Positions 16,909-25,488 of a DNA stretch of 64,000 nt are shown here, one piece after another. Source of the stretch: Aurantiacibacter poecillastricola (GTDB lineage: Bacteria; Pseudomonadota; Alphaproteobacteria; Sphingomonadales; Sphingomonadaceae). The notes below the pieces were generated by a model. It did not search any database. It saw nothing but the letters and a program-made list of their open reading frames with translations, and had not been told where the DNA came from. The translations under genes and the position numbers were made by a program. Position 1 is the first letter of the stretch. Every line of letters starts with the position of its first letter. The stretch is taken from assembly GCF_030730945.1 (NCBI RefSeq), contig NZ_JAVAMS010000002.1, positions 434,001 to 498,000 of the forward strand, given 5' to 3'.

Positions 16909-17466
16909 CTACTCTATCTCCCGTGCCCCAAGCTGCGGGTTCTTGCGCGTGACGTAGTTGAGCCAGGCCTTCGGGCGGCGCAGGTATTCCTCCGGCACGT
17001 CCGCATCCACGCCCACAAGTCGCGCAAGGGCGGCAACGAAGTGGATGCAGTTGTTTTCGTCGAGATCGTAATAATCGCCCGGATAGTCCCGCCAGGCCAG
17101 CACGGTGGCGATCATGCGGCGATAGCGCTGATCCGACACGGTGACCGTAAAATGCCGGTTGGTGTTGGCGATGGTCTGGTCCGTCTCGGTAATGATCATG
17201 TGCTCGGCAGGGCCGGAGGTAATGGCCTCGGCGGAGTTGCGTGCGGAGAAACCGTAATTCTCGCTCACCCGCGTGCCGTCGTCCAGCGTGCCCTCGAACA
17301 CCACGAAAGTATGCGGATAGCGGCCCCACAGCACCGATCCGTTGAAGGAGTGGAACGAGACCTGCACATCGGCCTGTGCCGGCGCAGCGATTCCCAGCGT
17401 TGCAAGAGCCAGCAGCATCGCCGCCATGCAGCGAGCGAATAATCGGGAAAAGGCGCGGGGGATCAT
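16909..17466 (-). CDS. secreted protein with H...NC permuted papain-like pattern
   Basis: A 185-aa exported protein with a signal peptide (LFARCMAAMLLALATLGIAAPAQA). The mature part has a His in GRYPHTFVVFEGTLDDG and, about 90 residues later, an Asn-Cys in LDENNCIHFVAALARLVG. That His-before-Cys order is what circularly permuted NlpC/P60 or YiiX/LRAT-like papain-fold proteins show, so a thiol hydrolase or acyltransferase is possible; this is inference from the pattern only. Its ATG overlaps the stop of the MATE gene (ATGA), so it is translated as the last gene of the cfa-MATE operon. Confidence 0.7.
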   Translation of the reverse strand: MIPRAFSRLFARCMAAMLLALATLGIAAPAQADVQVSFHSFNGSVLWGRYPHTFVVFEGTLDDGTRVSENYGFSARNSAEAITSGPAEHMIITETDQTIANTNRHFTVTVSDQRYRRMIATVLAWRDYPGDYYDLDENNCIHFVAALARLVGVDADVPEEYLRRPKAWLNYVTRKNPQLGAREIE

Positions 17467-18824
17467 GTCGAGCTATCAGCCTGTGATTGGGGGGCATTGC
17501 TCACATCGCGGAGCAATTCCGGCAGATACAGTGCGAGGCCGCCCGCGCGCAAGAGGTAGCTGGCGGTCATGGCGATCCATGCGCCGGTATTATCGAAGGG
17601 GCGCAGCGCAAGGTCGAGGCCAATATAAAGCACCGTCGCCGCCACCCCGGCATTGCGTAGCGCCGTTCCCCGAGTGGTGCCGATGAAGATCCCGTCGAGC
17701 AGCCAGCTCGGCATTCCGAGCAGCGGGACGAGGGCGGCGAAGGGCAGGAAGGCGCGTGCCGTCGCCCGCACATCGGGATCGGTCGTGAGCAGGTCGATCA
17801 CCGGACCGCCGAGGATGAGAAAGGCAAGGGCGAGCGCTGCTCCGCTCAGCAGCGAGAACTCTCCTGCAAGGCGGATGGCGCGCAGGAAGCGGGGCCGGTC
17901 GCCTTGCCCATAGGCGCTGCCGACGCGTTCCTCTGCCGTGAAGGCGAAAGCATCGAGGATGAAGGCGGCGAAACTCACGAATTGCAGCAGCACGTGGTTT
18001 GCCGCCAGCGTCTCCGCGCCGAGCCGCGCTCCGGCATTGGCAAACCATGTGAAGAGGATGAGGAGGGCCACGGTGCGGATCATGATGTCGCGATTGACCG
18101 CGAAAAGCCGGGAGAGCCGCTCGCGGTCGGTCAACAGGCTGCGCGGCGTGCGGGCGAGCACGGCGAGCAGGTTGGCACCCGCGACGCGGCCCACGATGAG
18201 GACGCCGAGGACGAGCGCGATGGCCTCCGCGCAAGCCGTTCCAAGGCCGACACCGAACGCGCCATAGTCAAGGCCCCAGACGAAACCGATGTCGAGCCCG
18301 ATATTGGCGAGGTTCATCACGATCTGCAGGACGAGCGCATCGCGCGTGCGCCCGAGGCCCAGCAGCCAGCCATTGATGGCATAGACCGACAGCGCAGCGG
18401 GAGCGCCGAGGAAACGGCCCTGCATGTAACCTGTCGCCTCGGCATCGACGGCGGGCGTGCCGCTCATCACCGCCAGCGCCGCTTCGCGCACAGGCCAGCT
18501 GATTGCCAGCAGGACGAGGCCAAGGCCGAAGCCGATCGCGAGCGCGCGCAGCAGCAGCGCCTCCACCTCGGCCCGGTCGCCCGAACCCTGCGCCTGCGCG
18601 GTAAGCCCGGTCATGCCCATGCGCAGGAAGCCGAACGTCCAGAACACCAGCGTGATGACAGTCGCACCAAGGGCCACGCCAGCCAGCGCCACGGTGTCCC
18701 CCGTTCGGCCGATCACTGCGGTATCGACAATGCCTACCAGAGGCACGGAGGCCTGTCCGAGCATGATCGGCCAAGCCTGCGCGAACACGGCGCGGCGGGT
18801 GAGGGGAGAGGGGGCGGCGGTCAT
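17463..18824 (-). CDS. MATE-family efflux transporter (DinF-like)
   Basis: A 453-aa inner-membrane antiporter of the MATE family with about 12 hydrophobic segments. The N-terminal block (AWPIMLGQASVPLVGIVDTAV) and the FWTFGFLRMGMTGLTAQAQG segment are typical of the DinF branch. Such proteins export drugs or metabolites using Na+ or H+ gradients. It starts 24 bases after the upstream Cfa gene and overlaps the next gene by four bases. No SOS box was seen in front of it, unlike E. coli dinF. Confidence 0.92.
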   Translation of the reverse strand: MTAAPSPLTRRAVFAQAWPIMLGQASVPLVGIVDTAVIGRTGDTVALAGVALGATVITLVFWTFGFLRMGMTGLTAQAQGSGDRAEVEALLLRALAIGFGLGLVLLAISWPVREAALAVMSGTPAVDAEATGYMQGRFLGAPAALSVYAINGWLLGLGRTRDALVLQIVMNLANIGLDIGFVWGLDYGAFGVGLGTACAEAIALVLGVLIVGRVAGANLLAVLARTPRSLLTDRERLSRLFAVNRDIMIRTVALLILFTWFANAGARLGAETLAANHVLLQFVSFAAFILDAFAFTAEERVGSAYGQGDRPRFLRAIRLAGEFSLLSGAALALAFLILGGPVIDLLTTDPDVRATARAFLPFAALVPLLGMPSWLLDGIFIGTTRGTALRNAGVAATVLYIGLDLALRPFDNTGAWIAMTASYLLRAGGLALYLPELLRDVSNAPQSQADSST

Positions 18825-18848
18825 TCGTGCCGCCCTAGCGGCCTTCGC

Positions 18849-20102
18849 TCACCCCTCCAACAGGCGCTGTTCGGCTTCGGCCATGTAATCGCGGGTGAGG
18901 GGGAGCGCACGGCGTTCGCGGGCGAACTGGATCTGGTAGTTGCACATGCCGCCATGCTCGAAAACGGTGGCGGCTCCCGCGAGGTAGAAGGTCCACAGGC
19001 GATAGAACCGCTCATCGTAAAGGGCGACTATCGCGTCCTTGTGCTGCTGGCACCGCGCATACCACTCGCGGATCGTGCGGGCATAATGGAGGCGCAGCAT
19101 CTCCACGTCGGTCGCCATCAGGCGCACTTTCTCGCTGGCGGCGACGGTCTCGCTGAGCGCCGGGATATAGCCGCCAGGAAAGATCCACTTGTCGGTGAAG
19201 GCATCGGTACGGCCCGGCGAGCCCAGCCTGCCGATCGTGTGTACCAGCGCCGTTCCCTCGGGCGAGAGCATTCGGGCGCAGCAGCGGAAGAACGTCTCGA
19301 ATTGCGGGCGGCCGACATGCTCGAACATGCCGACAGATACGATCCGATCGAAGGTGCGGCCCGTCGCGGCAAGATCGCGGTAATCGATGAGTTCGAAGCG
19401 CACCTTGTCGGCAACGCCCGCTTCCTTGGCTCGCTCGCGGGCGAGGGCCAGCTGTTCCGCGCTCAGGGTAATGCCCGTTACCTCAACCCCTGCACGTTGC
19501 GCCAGGAAGATGGCCATGCCGCCCCAGCCACAGCCGATGTCGAGCACGTGGCAGCCCGGCTCCAACTTCAGCTTGGCGGCGATATGCGCCAGCTTCGCTT
19601 CCTGTGCCTCGGCCAGCGTCATATCCTCGCGCGGCCAGTAGGCGCAGGAATATTGCATGTGTTCGGCATCCAGCATCAGCCGGTAGAGGTCGTTGCCGAT
19701 ATCGTAGTGATGCGCCACATTGCGGCGCGCGCTGCCGGGCCGGTTCACGCTGCGCAGCGCCGACTTCGCCTTGCCGCGAATCCGCCGGCCGAAGCTGGGC
19801 GGGGCGAGATCGGCCTTGTCCTCCCACCGGTTGTTCATCCGGGCGAGCGAGACGAGGCCCATGATGTCATCCTCGGCCACAATTACGCGGCCATCCATGT
19901 AGGCTTCGCCCACTCCCAGGCGGGGATCGAGCAGGATGTCGCGCGGTACGGCCTCGTCGGTGAAGCCGATTGCGATATCGGGATAACCGGGCGCGGGCGT
20001 GCCGAAGACTTCGGTAGTGCCATCGGCGAAGGTGACGGCCAGCGTGCCGCGCTTCACCATTCCGCTCAACAGACGCGAAATCAACCGCCGCGATGCGCCC
20101 AT
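18849..20102 (-). CDS. cyclopropane-fatty-acyl-phospholipid synthase family protein
   Basis: A 417-aa SAM-dependent enzyme predicted to methylenate unsaturated phospholipid acyl chains. It shows the full Cfa layout: an N-terminal lipid-binding region, HHYDIGNDLYRLML, the active-site loop MQYSCAYW, the SAM motif VLDIGCGWGGMA, the conserved Glu of SVGMFEHVG, VHTIG, the block DKWIFPGGYIPALSE, and HYARTIREWY. The ATG at 20102 was chosen over a longer frame because it follows the previous stop by five bases with GGAG inside that gene's end. It is the second gene of a four-gene minus-strand operon. Confidence 0.95.
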   Translation of the reverse strand: MGASRRLISRLLSGMVKRGTLAVTFADGTTEVFGTPAPGYPDIAIGFTDEAVPRDILLDPRLGVGEAYMDGRVIVAEDDIMGLVSLARMNNRWEDKADLAPPSFGRRIRGKAKSALRSVNRPGSARRNVAHHYDIGNDLYRLMLDAEHMQYSCAYWPREDMTLAEAQEAKLAHIAAKLKLEPGCHVLDIGCGWGGMAIFLAQRAGVEVTGITLSAEQLALARERAKEAGVADKVRFELIDYRDLAATGRTFDRIVSVGMFEHVGRPQFETFFRCCARMLSPEGTALVHTIGRLGSPGRTDAFTDKWIFPGGYIPALSETVAASEKVRLMATDVEMLRLHYARTIREWYARCQQHKDAIVALYDERFYRLWTFYLAGAATVFEHGGMCNYQIQFARERRALPLTRDYMAEAEQRLLEG

Positions 20103-20107
20103 GCCTG

Positions 20108-21421
20108 CTACTCCGCTGCTTCCTTCAGTTCCGGACCCAGATGCCATTGCGGTGGCTCTTCCAACCCGCGCAGACGCGCGCTTTCCTCGTAGACATAGTC
20201 GCCCGTCATGGGGATCGCGTCGCGCTCCTTCACGTACTGGATCTGCCAGTTCACCAGCGTGCCGTGACGGAAGCTCTGCTCCGCGCCGGCGAGGTAGAAC
20301 TGCCACATGCGGAAGAACTCCTCGTCATAGAGCTCGACCAGCTCGTCACGGTGCATGGTGGTGCGGTTGTACCATTCCTCCAGCGTGTGGCTGTAGTGGA
20401 AGCGCATCGCCTCCACGTCCATCACCTGCCAGCCTGCCTTCTCGCTTTCGGTCACGAGTTCGGAGAGGGCCGGGATGTAGCCGCCGGGGAAGATGTACTT
20501 GCGCGTCCACGCATCGGTAAAGCCGGGAGGGCCCGCGCGCCCGCAGCAATGGCTGAACATCACGCCATCGGGACGCAGCAACTCGTACGTCTTCGCCATG
20601 AATTCGGGGTAATGCGGAGTGCCGACATGCTCCAGCAGGCCGACCGAGCTGATCCGGTCGAACGTGCCGACGACGTCGCGATAGTCCATCAGCGCGAACT
20701 TCACCTTGTCGGAGACGCCCGCTTCCTTCGCCCGCTCCTTGCAGAAGGCGATCTGGTCCGGGGCGAGAGCGACGCCCAGCACCTCCGCGCCGTAATGCTT
20801 GTTCAGATATAGGGCGAGCCCGCCCCATCCGCAGCCGATATCGAGCACGCGCAAAGGGCGATCCATCTCGCGCGCCTGCTGCATGTACATCTTGGCGACG
20901 ATATGCGCCTTCTTGTCGAGCTGCGCTTTCTCGAGGCTGTTCGCCGTGTCGCGGTAGTAGCCCATCGTGTACTGCCGGTCCTCGTCCAGGAACAGCTCGT
21001 ACAGGCGGCGGGTGAGATTGTAGGTGTGCTCGGCATTCTTGCGCGCCTTGCCGCGCAGGTTCACGCTGTCGATCTTCGCCGCGGTCTTCTGGGCAAGCCG
21101 CTTGAGCGTGCCCTGCGGCTGCAATGCCCTGTCGCCATGCACCTTCGCCTGCCCGGTGACATAGAGCACCATGTCGCGAATGTCGTAGGGATCCTCGACC
21201 TCCAGCCAGCCCCACATATACGCTTCGCCCGCGCCCACCTGCGGATACCGGGCGATGTGGCTGGATGCCCTGGGATTGGTCAGCCGCACATGCACCGGCT
21301 GGGCGTATTCGCCGTTTACATCCCCGCCGGGACCGTATTCATAAACCTTGCCATCGTAATCGGTGACCACGAGCTTGCCGGCCCGGATCAGTTTTTTCAG
21401 CATCTTGTCTAGCAGCCACAT
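20108..21421 (-). CDS. divergent Cfa-family SAM methyltransferase, YSCAY loop missing
   Basis: A 437-aa paralogue of the neighbouring Cfa protein. It keeps VLDIGCGWGGLALYL, the Glu of SVGLLEHVG, RKYIFPGGYIPALSE and HYSHTLEEWY. The family HYDxGNDFY motif, however, has become TYNLTRRLY, and the active-site loop YSCAY has become YTMGY, so the Cys that binds near bicarbonate in E. coli Cfa is absent. It may methylate lipids by another chemistry or act with its neighbour. The start MWLLDKML at 21421 is preferred to an upstream in-frame start. It is first in the operon with a second cfa-like gene, MATE and the H...NC protein. Confidence 0.9.
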   Translation of the reverse strand: MWLLDKMLKKLIRAGKLVVTDYDGKVYEYGPGGDVNGEYAQPVHVRLTNPRASSHIARYPQVGAGEAYMWGWLEVEDPYDIRDMVLYVTGQAKVHGDRALQPQGTLKRLAQKTAAKIDSVNLRGKARKNAEHTYNLTRRLYELFLDEDRQYTMGYYRDTANSLEKAQLDKKAHIVAKMYMQQAREMDRPLRVLDIGCGWGGLALYLNKHYGAEVLGVALAPDQIAFCKERAKEAGVSDKVKFALMDYRDVVGTFDRISSVGLLEHVGTPHYPEFMAKTYELLRPDGVMFSHCCGRAGPPGFTDAWTRKYIFPGGYIPALSELVTESEKAGWQVMDVEAMRFHYSHTLEEWYNRTTMHRDELVELYDEEFFRMWQFYLAGAEQSFRHGTLVNWQIQYVKERDAIPMTGDYVYEESARLRGLEEPPQWHLGPELKEAAE

Positions 21422-21510
21422 CGGCGCCCGGTCCCCCGTTTCGGTTTCGATTGCGGCGGGTTTGGGGACCGATTGGCGGCGAGTCAATTCTGCGGTAGAC
21501 TTCGTTCGGA

Positions 21511-21954
21511 ATGAGCGAGAACAGCACCCTACCCACAGATGCTAGCGTCGATGAATTCATCGACCGCGTGGATCAGGCGCGCAAGCGCGAGGAGGCTCGC
21601 GAATTGGATGCCCTGTTCCGCAAGGTGACGGGCAAGGAGCCGGTGATGTGGGGCCCCTCGATTATCGGCTACGGCTCGTATCACTACAAGTACGACAGCG
21701 GACGCGAGGGCGACATGTGCCGGACAGGCTTCAGCCCGCGCAAGGCGAAGCACTCGATCTACCTGATGGCCCAGTATTGCGATGAGGACACGCAGGCGAA
21801 GAGTGCCGAATTGCTGGAGCGGCTCGGCAAGTACTCGCAAGGCGCGAGCTGCCTCTACATCAACAAGCTGGCCGATGTGGATATGGCCGTGCTGGAAGAG
21901 ATGATCGCGCTCAACTGGCAGGCGATGAACCGGAAATATCCGCCCGCAGGCTAG
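21511..21954 (+). CDS. DUF1801 domain protein
   Basis: A 147-aa small cytosolic protein with the DUF1801 (YdhG/YjhX-like) signature: MWGPSIIGYGSYHYKYDSGREGD near residues 46-68, then TGFSPRKAKHSIYLM. The fold is known but the function of the family is not settled. It is divergent from the Cfa operon (89 bases between starts) and ends overlapping the convergent oxidoreductase gene by four bases. Confidence 0.88.
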   Translation: MSENSTLPTDASVDEFIDRVDQARKREEARELDALFRKVTGKEPVMWGPSIIGYGSYHYKYDSGREGDMCRTGFSPRKAKHSIYLMAQYCDEDTQAKSAELLERLGKYSQGASCLYINKLADVDMAVLEEMIALNWQAMNRKYPPAG

Positions 21955-22697
21955 ATCCCCGCATACCACTGGTAGCCGGAGCGATCCTCCCAGTAGCCGC
22001 CCTTGCCCTCTCCGATATCGTCGAGGCTGGCGACCGCGTCGATCCCGGTGAGGTACTTTGCGTGCTTGTATCCCAGCTGCCGCTCGATCCTCAGGCGCAG
22101 CGGCGCACCGTTGCGGACGGGAAGTGGATCCCCGTTGAGGCGGTGGGCGATGATCGTCTGCGGGTGAATGGCATCGTCCATGTCGCAGCTTTCGTAATAG
22201 TCCTGCCCGTTGAGGTTGTCGGCACAGCGAAAGACGATGAAGTTCGCCTCCGGCCGGACCTGCGCCGCCTCGAGGATCGTGGACAGCTGCGGCCCGGTCC
22301 ATTCACCGATCGCGCTCCAGCCCTCGACGCAATCGTGGCGGGTTATCTGCGTGCGCTGGGGCAGGGCGCGAATGTCGTCCATCGAAAGCTCGCCCGGATT
22401 GTCGACCAGTCCGCCGACGGCAAGGCGCCAGTTGGCAAAGCCGTTCGCCTCGGCTGCGCGGTAGGCCTCGGTATCGACGGTCAGGCTGCCATTGCCGCGG
22501 AAGAAGGGCGAGAGATCGGCGCGGGTATATTCCGGCGCCATGGGTATGCGGCCGACGCCCAGCGCGCGGTGCAGGCCGCGGTGCCAGCCTTGTGCGCCTT
22601 CCACGAGCTTGCCGAACCATGCCGTCTCGCCGATCTCGTTGCACCCGTTGAGGAACGCAGCTCCCGCGGCCACCAGGAAATTGCGACGCTGCATCAT
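21951..22697 (-). CDS. Tat-exported molybdopterin oxidoreductase (sulfite oxidase/MsrP-like)
   Basis: A 248-aa periplasmic enzyme of the sulfite-oxidase fold. It starts MMQRRNFLVAAGAAFLNGC, which holds a twin-arginine motif and also a possible lipobox (LNGC). The molybdenum-ligating Cys is in TRHDCVEGWSAIGEW (about residue 122). Conserved cofactor blocks follow (NLNGQDYYESCDMDDAIHPQT, PLRLRIERQLGYKHAKYL). Proteins of this group include MsrP, which repairs methionine sulfoxide, and sulfite dehydrogenases; the exact substrate cannot be told from the sequence. GGAGGG lies five bases before the ATG. Its start overlaps the stop of the membrane cytochrome gene (ATGA), its likely electron partner. 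Confidence 0.88.
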   Translation of the reverse strand: MMQRRNFLVAAGAAFLNGCNEIGETAWFGKLVEGAQGWHRGLHRALGVGRIPMAPEYTRADLSPFFRGNGSLTVDTEAYRAAEANGFANWRLAVGGLVDNPGELSMDDIRALPQRTQITRHDCVEGWSAIGEWTGPQLSTILEAAQVRPEANFIVFRCADNLNGQDYYESCDMDDAIHPQTIIAHRLNGDPLPVRNGAPLRLRIERQLGYKHAKYLTGIDAVASLDDIGEGKGGYWEDRSGYQWYAGI

Positions 22698-23368
22698 TCT
22701 TTCCCTCCGGTGATCATCGCACGCACCTGGCTGATCGGCCCTGCCGCCAGCACCAGCAGGATGTGAATCACGAAAAACCCGAACAGCAGCCAGGCGGCTA
22801 TGAAATGCAAGGATCGCGCACTCTGGCGACCGCCGAAGATTTCCGTCATCCACGGCCACGCGGCTTCCATGCCCGGGCTCATCACCATGCCGGTGAAGAT
22901 CATCAGCGGAATGAGGATCAGGATGACGCTCGCATAGGCGATCTTCTGCAGGATATTGTACTTGCCTTCGCCGTGCTCGAAATTGAATTTCAGGTGCTCG
23001 CGAATGTCCTTCAGGATGCTGGAGGGCTTCCACTCGCGCTTGCTGGCGAAAATGTCGCGCTTCATGTGCCCGTTGGCAAAGGCGAAGATCATGAAGGCCA
23101 GCAGCGAGAAACCGAGCAGCAGGCTGAACAATACGTGCCAGTCACGCGCCGCAGCGAGGCTGTAATAGTCGGGGATCGTCGCCCAGCCCGGAAAGCGCGG
23201 CACTTCCAGCCAGGCTTGTTCCGGCAGGAAGCCGTCATCGCCCCAGTACAGGCGACGGTGGGCGTTCGAGATGTTGAGCCCGCTCATGAACAGGATGATC
23301 AGGCTTACCGCGCTGATCCAGTGCCACAATCGGGTAGAGAGCGCATGGCGCTTGCGAGGCTTTTTCAT
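22694..23368 (-). CDS. membrane-bound b-type cytochrome, electron partner
   Basis: A 224-aa integral membrane protein of the cytochrome b561 / Ni-Fe hydrogenase cytochrome b type with four hydrophobic segments. Candidate heme ligands are H19 in STRLWHWISAVSLI, the His in RDWHVLFSLLLGF, and H-containing SLHFIAAWLLFGFFVIHILL near the end. It probably passes quinol electrons to the molybdopterin enzyme encoded by the next gene (four-base overlap). The arrangement resembles MsrPQ in logic, but this cytochrome is not a plain MsrQ by look. The SDR gene lies upstream with a three-base gap. Confidence 0.87.
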   Translation of the reverse strand: MKKPRKRHALSTRLWHWISAVSLIILFMSGLNISNAHRRLYWGDDGFLPEQAWLEVPRFPGWATIPDYYSLAAARDWHVLFSLLLGFSLLAFMIFAFANGHMKRDIFASKREWKPSSILKDIREHLKFNFEHGEGKYNILQKIAYASVILILIPLMIFTGMVMSPGMEAAWPWMTEIFGGRQSARSLHFIAAWLLFGFFVIHILLVLAAGPISQVRAMITGGKE

Positions 23369-23371
23369 CGA

Positions 23372-24127
23372 TCAGTCCCCCTCACGTTCCATGTATATGA
23401 CGTCGCGCGGCTGCGATAGCAGGTGCTGGCCGGAATCGACGTAGAGCGCCTGGCCGCTCGCCAACGGACCCTCCGCCAGGAACAGCGCGGCGTCGGCGAC
23501 TTCGCTCGCCCTCGTGCGGCGTTCGAGCAGGTTAAGCCGGTGCGAGCTTTCCGCCTCTTCGGCATCCTGGTCGTGGCTCGGCAGGATGGCGCCCGGCGCA
23601 AGAGTATAGACCCTGTCCTCGCCATCATGCGCCATCGCCAGCATGCGCGCGGCGATATCGGCGGCGGACTTGCTCATCGTATAGCTGAAGAAGTCCGGAT
23701 TGAGGTTGGAGAGCTTCTGGTCGGTCACCTGTACCACGCGCCGCCCCGCAGCGCTGGTGGCATGAGCGAAATAGGCCTGCGCAAGAGCGGCGGGGGAGGC
23801 GGCATTGATCTGCATTGCCCTGCGGTTCGTCTCCGGATCGAGGGCGGTTACATGATCGGGCTCGAAAACCGAGGCAGAGTTTATCAGGCACCGCCAGTCG
23901 GGAAGTCGCCGTGCAAGGCCCGTCACCATGGCGATGCCCGCCTCGATGTCGGATAGGTCACAGCGTACCACGTCCGCGCTGGGGAGTTCCCGCGCAAGGT
24001 CTTCCGCTTCCTTCACCGATCTGTTGCAGTGAATGACGACATGCCAGCCAGCCTCGGAAAACCGGCGGACCATTGCAGCACCCAGGCGTTTTGCACCGCC
24101 TGTTACGAGGACAGCCTTGCGCGTCAT
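23372..24127 (-). CDS. SDR-family oxidoreductase, pteridine-reductase-like
   Basis: A 251-aa short-chain dehydrogenase/reductase. The nucleotide-binding motif TGGAKRLGAAM is at residues 9-19, NSAS takes the place of NNAG, and the catalytic pair Tyr-x3-Lys is in FSYTMSKSAAD. The GGAKRLG form and the HCNRS segment after beta-2 are typical of pteridine reductase or dihydromonapterin reductase (FolM/PTR1) relatives, which use NADPH. It is the first gene of the operon with the cytochrome and molybdopterin enzyme. Whether it serves pterin metabolism for that enzyme is only a suggestion from the neighbourhood. Confidence 0.85.
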   Translation of the reverse strand: MTRKAVLVTGGAKRLGAAMVRRFSEAGWHVVIHCNRSVKEAEDLARELPSADVVRCDLSDIEAGIAMVTGLARRLPDWRCLINSASVFEPDHVTALDPETNRRAMQINAASPAALAQAYFAHATSAAGRRVVQVTDQKLSNLNPDFFSYTMSKSAADIAARMLAMAHDGEDRVYTLAPGAILPSHDQDAEEAESSHRLNLLERRTRASEVADAALFLAEGPLASGQALYVDSGQHLLSQPRDVIYMEREGD

Positions 24128-24225
24128 GAAAAAATGGACAAAGTCAATTGTGAGAACGCTCGCATAGACCTACGATAGTGGCGGGCGCCCGGGACACAAC
24201 CGGGCTTTTGGGTTGGGAGACTTTG

Positions 24226-25479
24226 ATGGTGATGCGCTTGGGCCGGGCCGCCGCGATGGCGGCTTTTTTGTCGGTTGCAGCAGTTTCGTTCGGGCAGGCG
24301 CAGGCGCAGGATGATCCGCCTGCACGGCCATCCTTCGCTGGCGAGTCACTGGGCGCCGGTCCTTGGGACTTTCACAGCGAGCACGGGCCGTTGCATCTTG
24401 AAGTCGTCGTACAACTGGAACGGCCCTGGGGCATGGCCTTCCTGCCCGAGGGCGGAATGCTGGTTACAGAACGCGTGGGGCGCCTTCGCCACATCGCGGC
24501 TGACGGCACGCTCGATCCCCGTCCGATCGCGGGGCTGCCTGCGATGTACACGCTCGGCATTGCCGGGCTGAAAGGCATTGCCCTGCATCCCGATTTCGCC
24601 GAGAACCGCCTTGTCTACATGGCCTATTCAAAGGTCGATCCCGAGGATGAGACGAATTCCACGCTGGCCGTGATGCGCGGACGGTGGGAAGCGGGTGCGG
24701 ACACGCTGACCGACGTCGAGGACATTTTTGTCGCGGATACCTGGTATGGCGCCATGCCTCTGCCTGACCGCTGCTGCGGGCAAGGTCCCGCGTTCGGTTC
24801 ATATGGCGGTCGGATACTGTTCGATCCGGACGGCTACCTTTTCGTCACCAGCGGCGACCGCAACTGGGGCGAGCGGGTGCAGGATCCTGCATCGCAATAC
24901 GGCAAGATCTTCCGCATGACAGATGAAGGCGAAGTGCCGCCGGGAAATCCGTGGGTCGGCCTCGAGGGGCACGAGCCTCTCACCTGGTCAACCGGGCACC
25001 GCAACCCGCTCGGCCTTACCTACAACACGGCGACCGGCGAGATCTGGGAGAGCGAATTCGGCCCACGCGGCGGAGACGAGGTGAACCGCATCCTGCGCGG
25101 GGGGAACTATGGCTGGATGCCGGTGACACAGGGCATGCATTACGACGGCACGCAGGCCGAAGCACTGCGCAACGCTCCCGGCATGATCGACCCGGTACTG
25201 GTCTATGGACCGCCCAGCTTCAATCCGGGCAATCTCGCCTTCTACAACGCCGAAGCCATCCCGGAATGGCAAGGCGACCTGCTACTCGGTAGCTTCACGC
25301 AAGGCCTGCTGCGCTACGACACCGACAACACCGGCGCACCCATCGGCGAACCCGAACGCCTGCTGCGCGACCTTGGCCAGCGCTGGCGCGACGTACAGGT
25401 GGGACCGGACGGCGCGGTCTACTTGCTCACCGACCAGGTCGAGGGAGCCCTGCTCAAGCTGACGGCCGGCACGGACTAG
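24226..25479 (+). CDS. PQQ-dependent sugar dehydrogenase (soluble, beta-propeller)
   Basis: A 417-aa periplasmic protein of the soluble glucose/aldose sugar dehydrogenase family. It has a signal peptide (MRLGRAAAMAAFLSVAAVSFGQAQAQ). Family blocks include ERPWGMAFLPEGGMLVTER, GLKGIALHPDFAENRLVY, LFVTSGDRNWGERVQD, GHRNPLGLTY, ESEFGPRGGDEVN and GGNYGWMPV, covering PQQ and calcium ligands. The ATG at 24226 has GGGAGA five bases before it; longer upstream frames are rejected. Oxidation of aldoses with electrons to the respiratory chain is expected. It is divergent from the SDR operon and convergent with nadE. Confidence 0.93.
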   Translation: MVMRLGRAAAMAAFLSVAAVSFGQAQAQDDPPARPSFAGESLGAGPWDFHSEHGPLHLEVVVQLERPWGMAFLPEGGMLVTERVGRLRHIAADGTLDPRPIAGLPAMYTLGIAGLKGIALHPDFAENRLVYMAYSKVDPEDETNSTLAVMRGRWEAGADTLTDVEDIFVADTWYGAMPLPDRCCGQGPAFGSYGGRILFDPDGYLFVTSGDRNWGERVQDPASQYGKIFRMTDEGEVPPGNPWVGLEGHEPLTWSTGHRNPLGLTYNTATGEIWESEFGPRGGDEVNRILRGGNYGWMPVTQGMHYDGTQAEALRNAPGMIDPVLVYGPPSFNPGNLAFYNAEAIPEWQGDLLLGSFTQGLLRYDTDNTGAPIGEPERLLRDLGQRWRDVQVGPDGAVYLLTDQVEGALLKLTAGTD

Positions 25480-25488
25480 CGCGCGCGA

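Noticed and set aside
18825..18848. SOS control of the DinF-like MATE gene
   Set aside because: Only 24 bases separate it from the upstream Cfa gene and no GTTC-N7-GTTC is present.
17904..20192. 762-codon plus-strand frame opposite the MATE and Cfa genes
   Set aside because: It crosses two real minus-strand genes and shows no domain.
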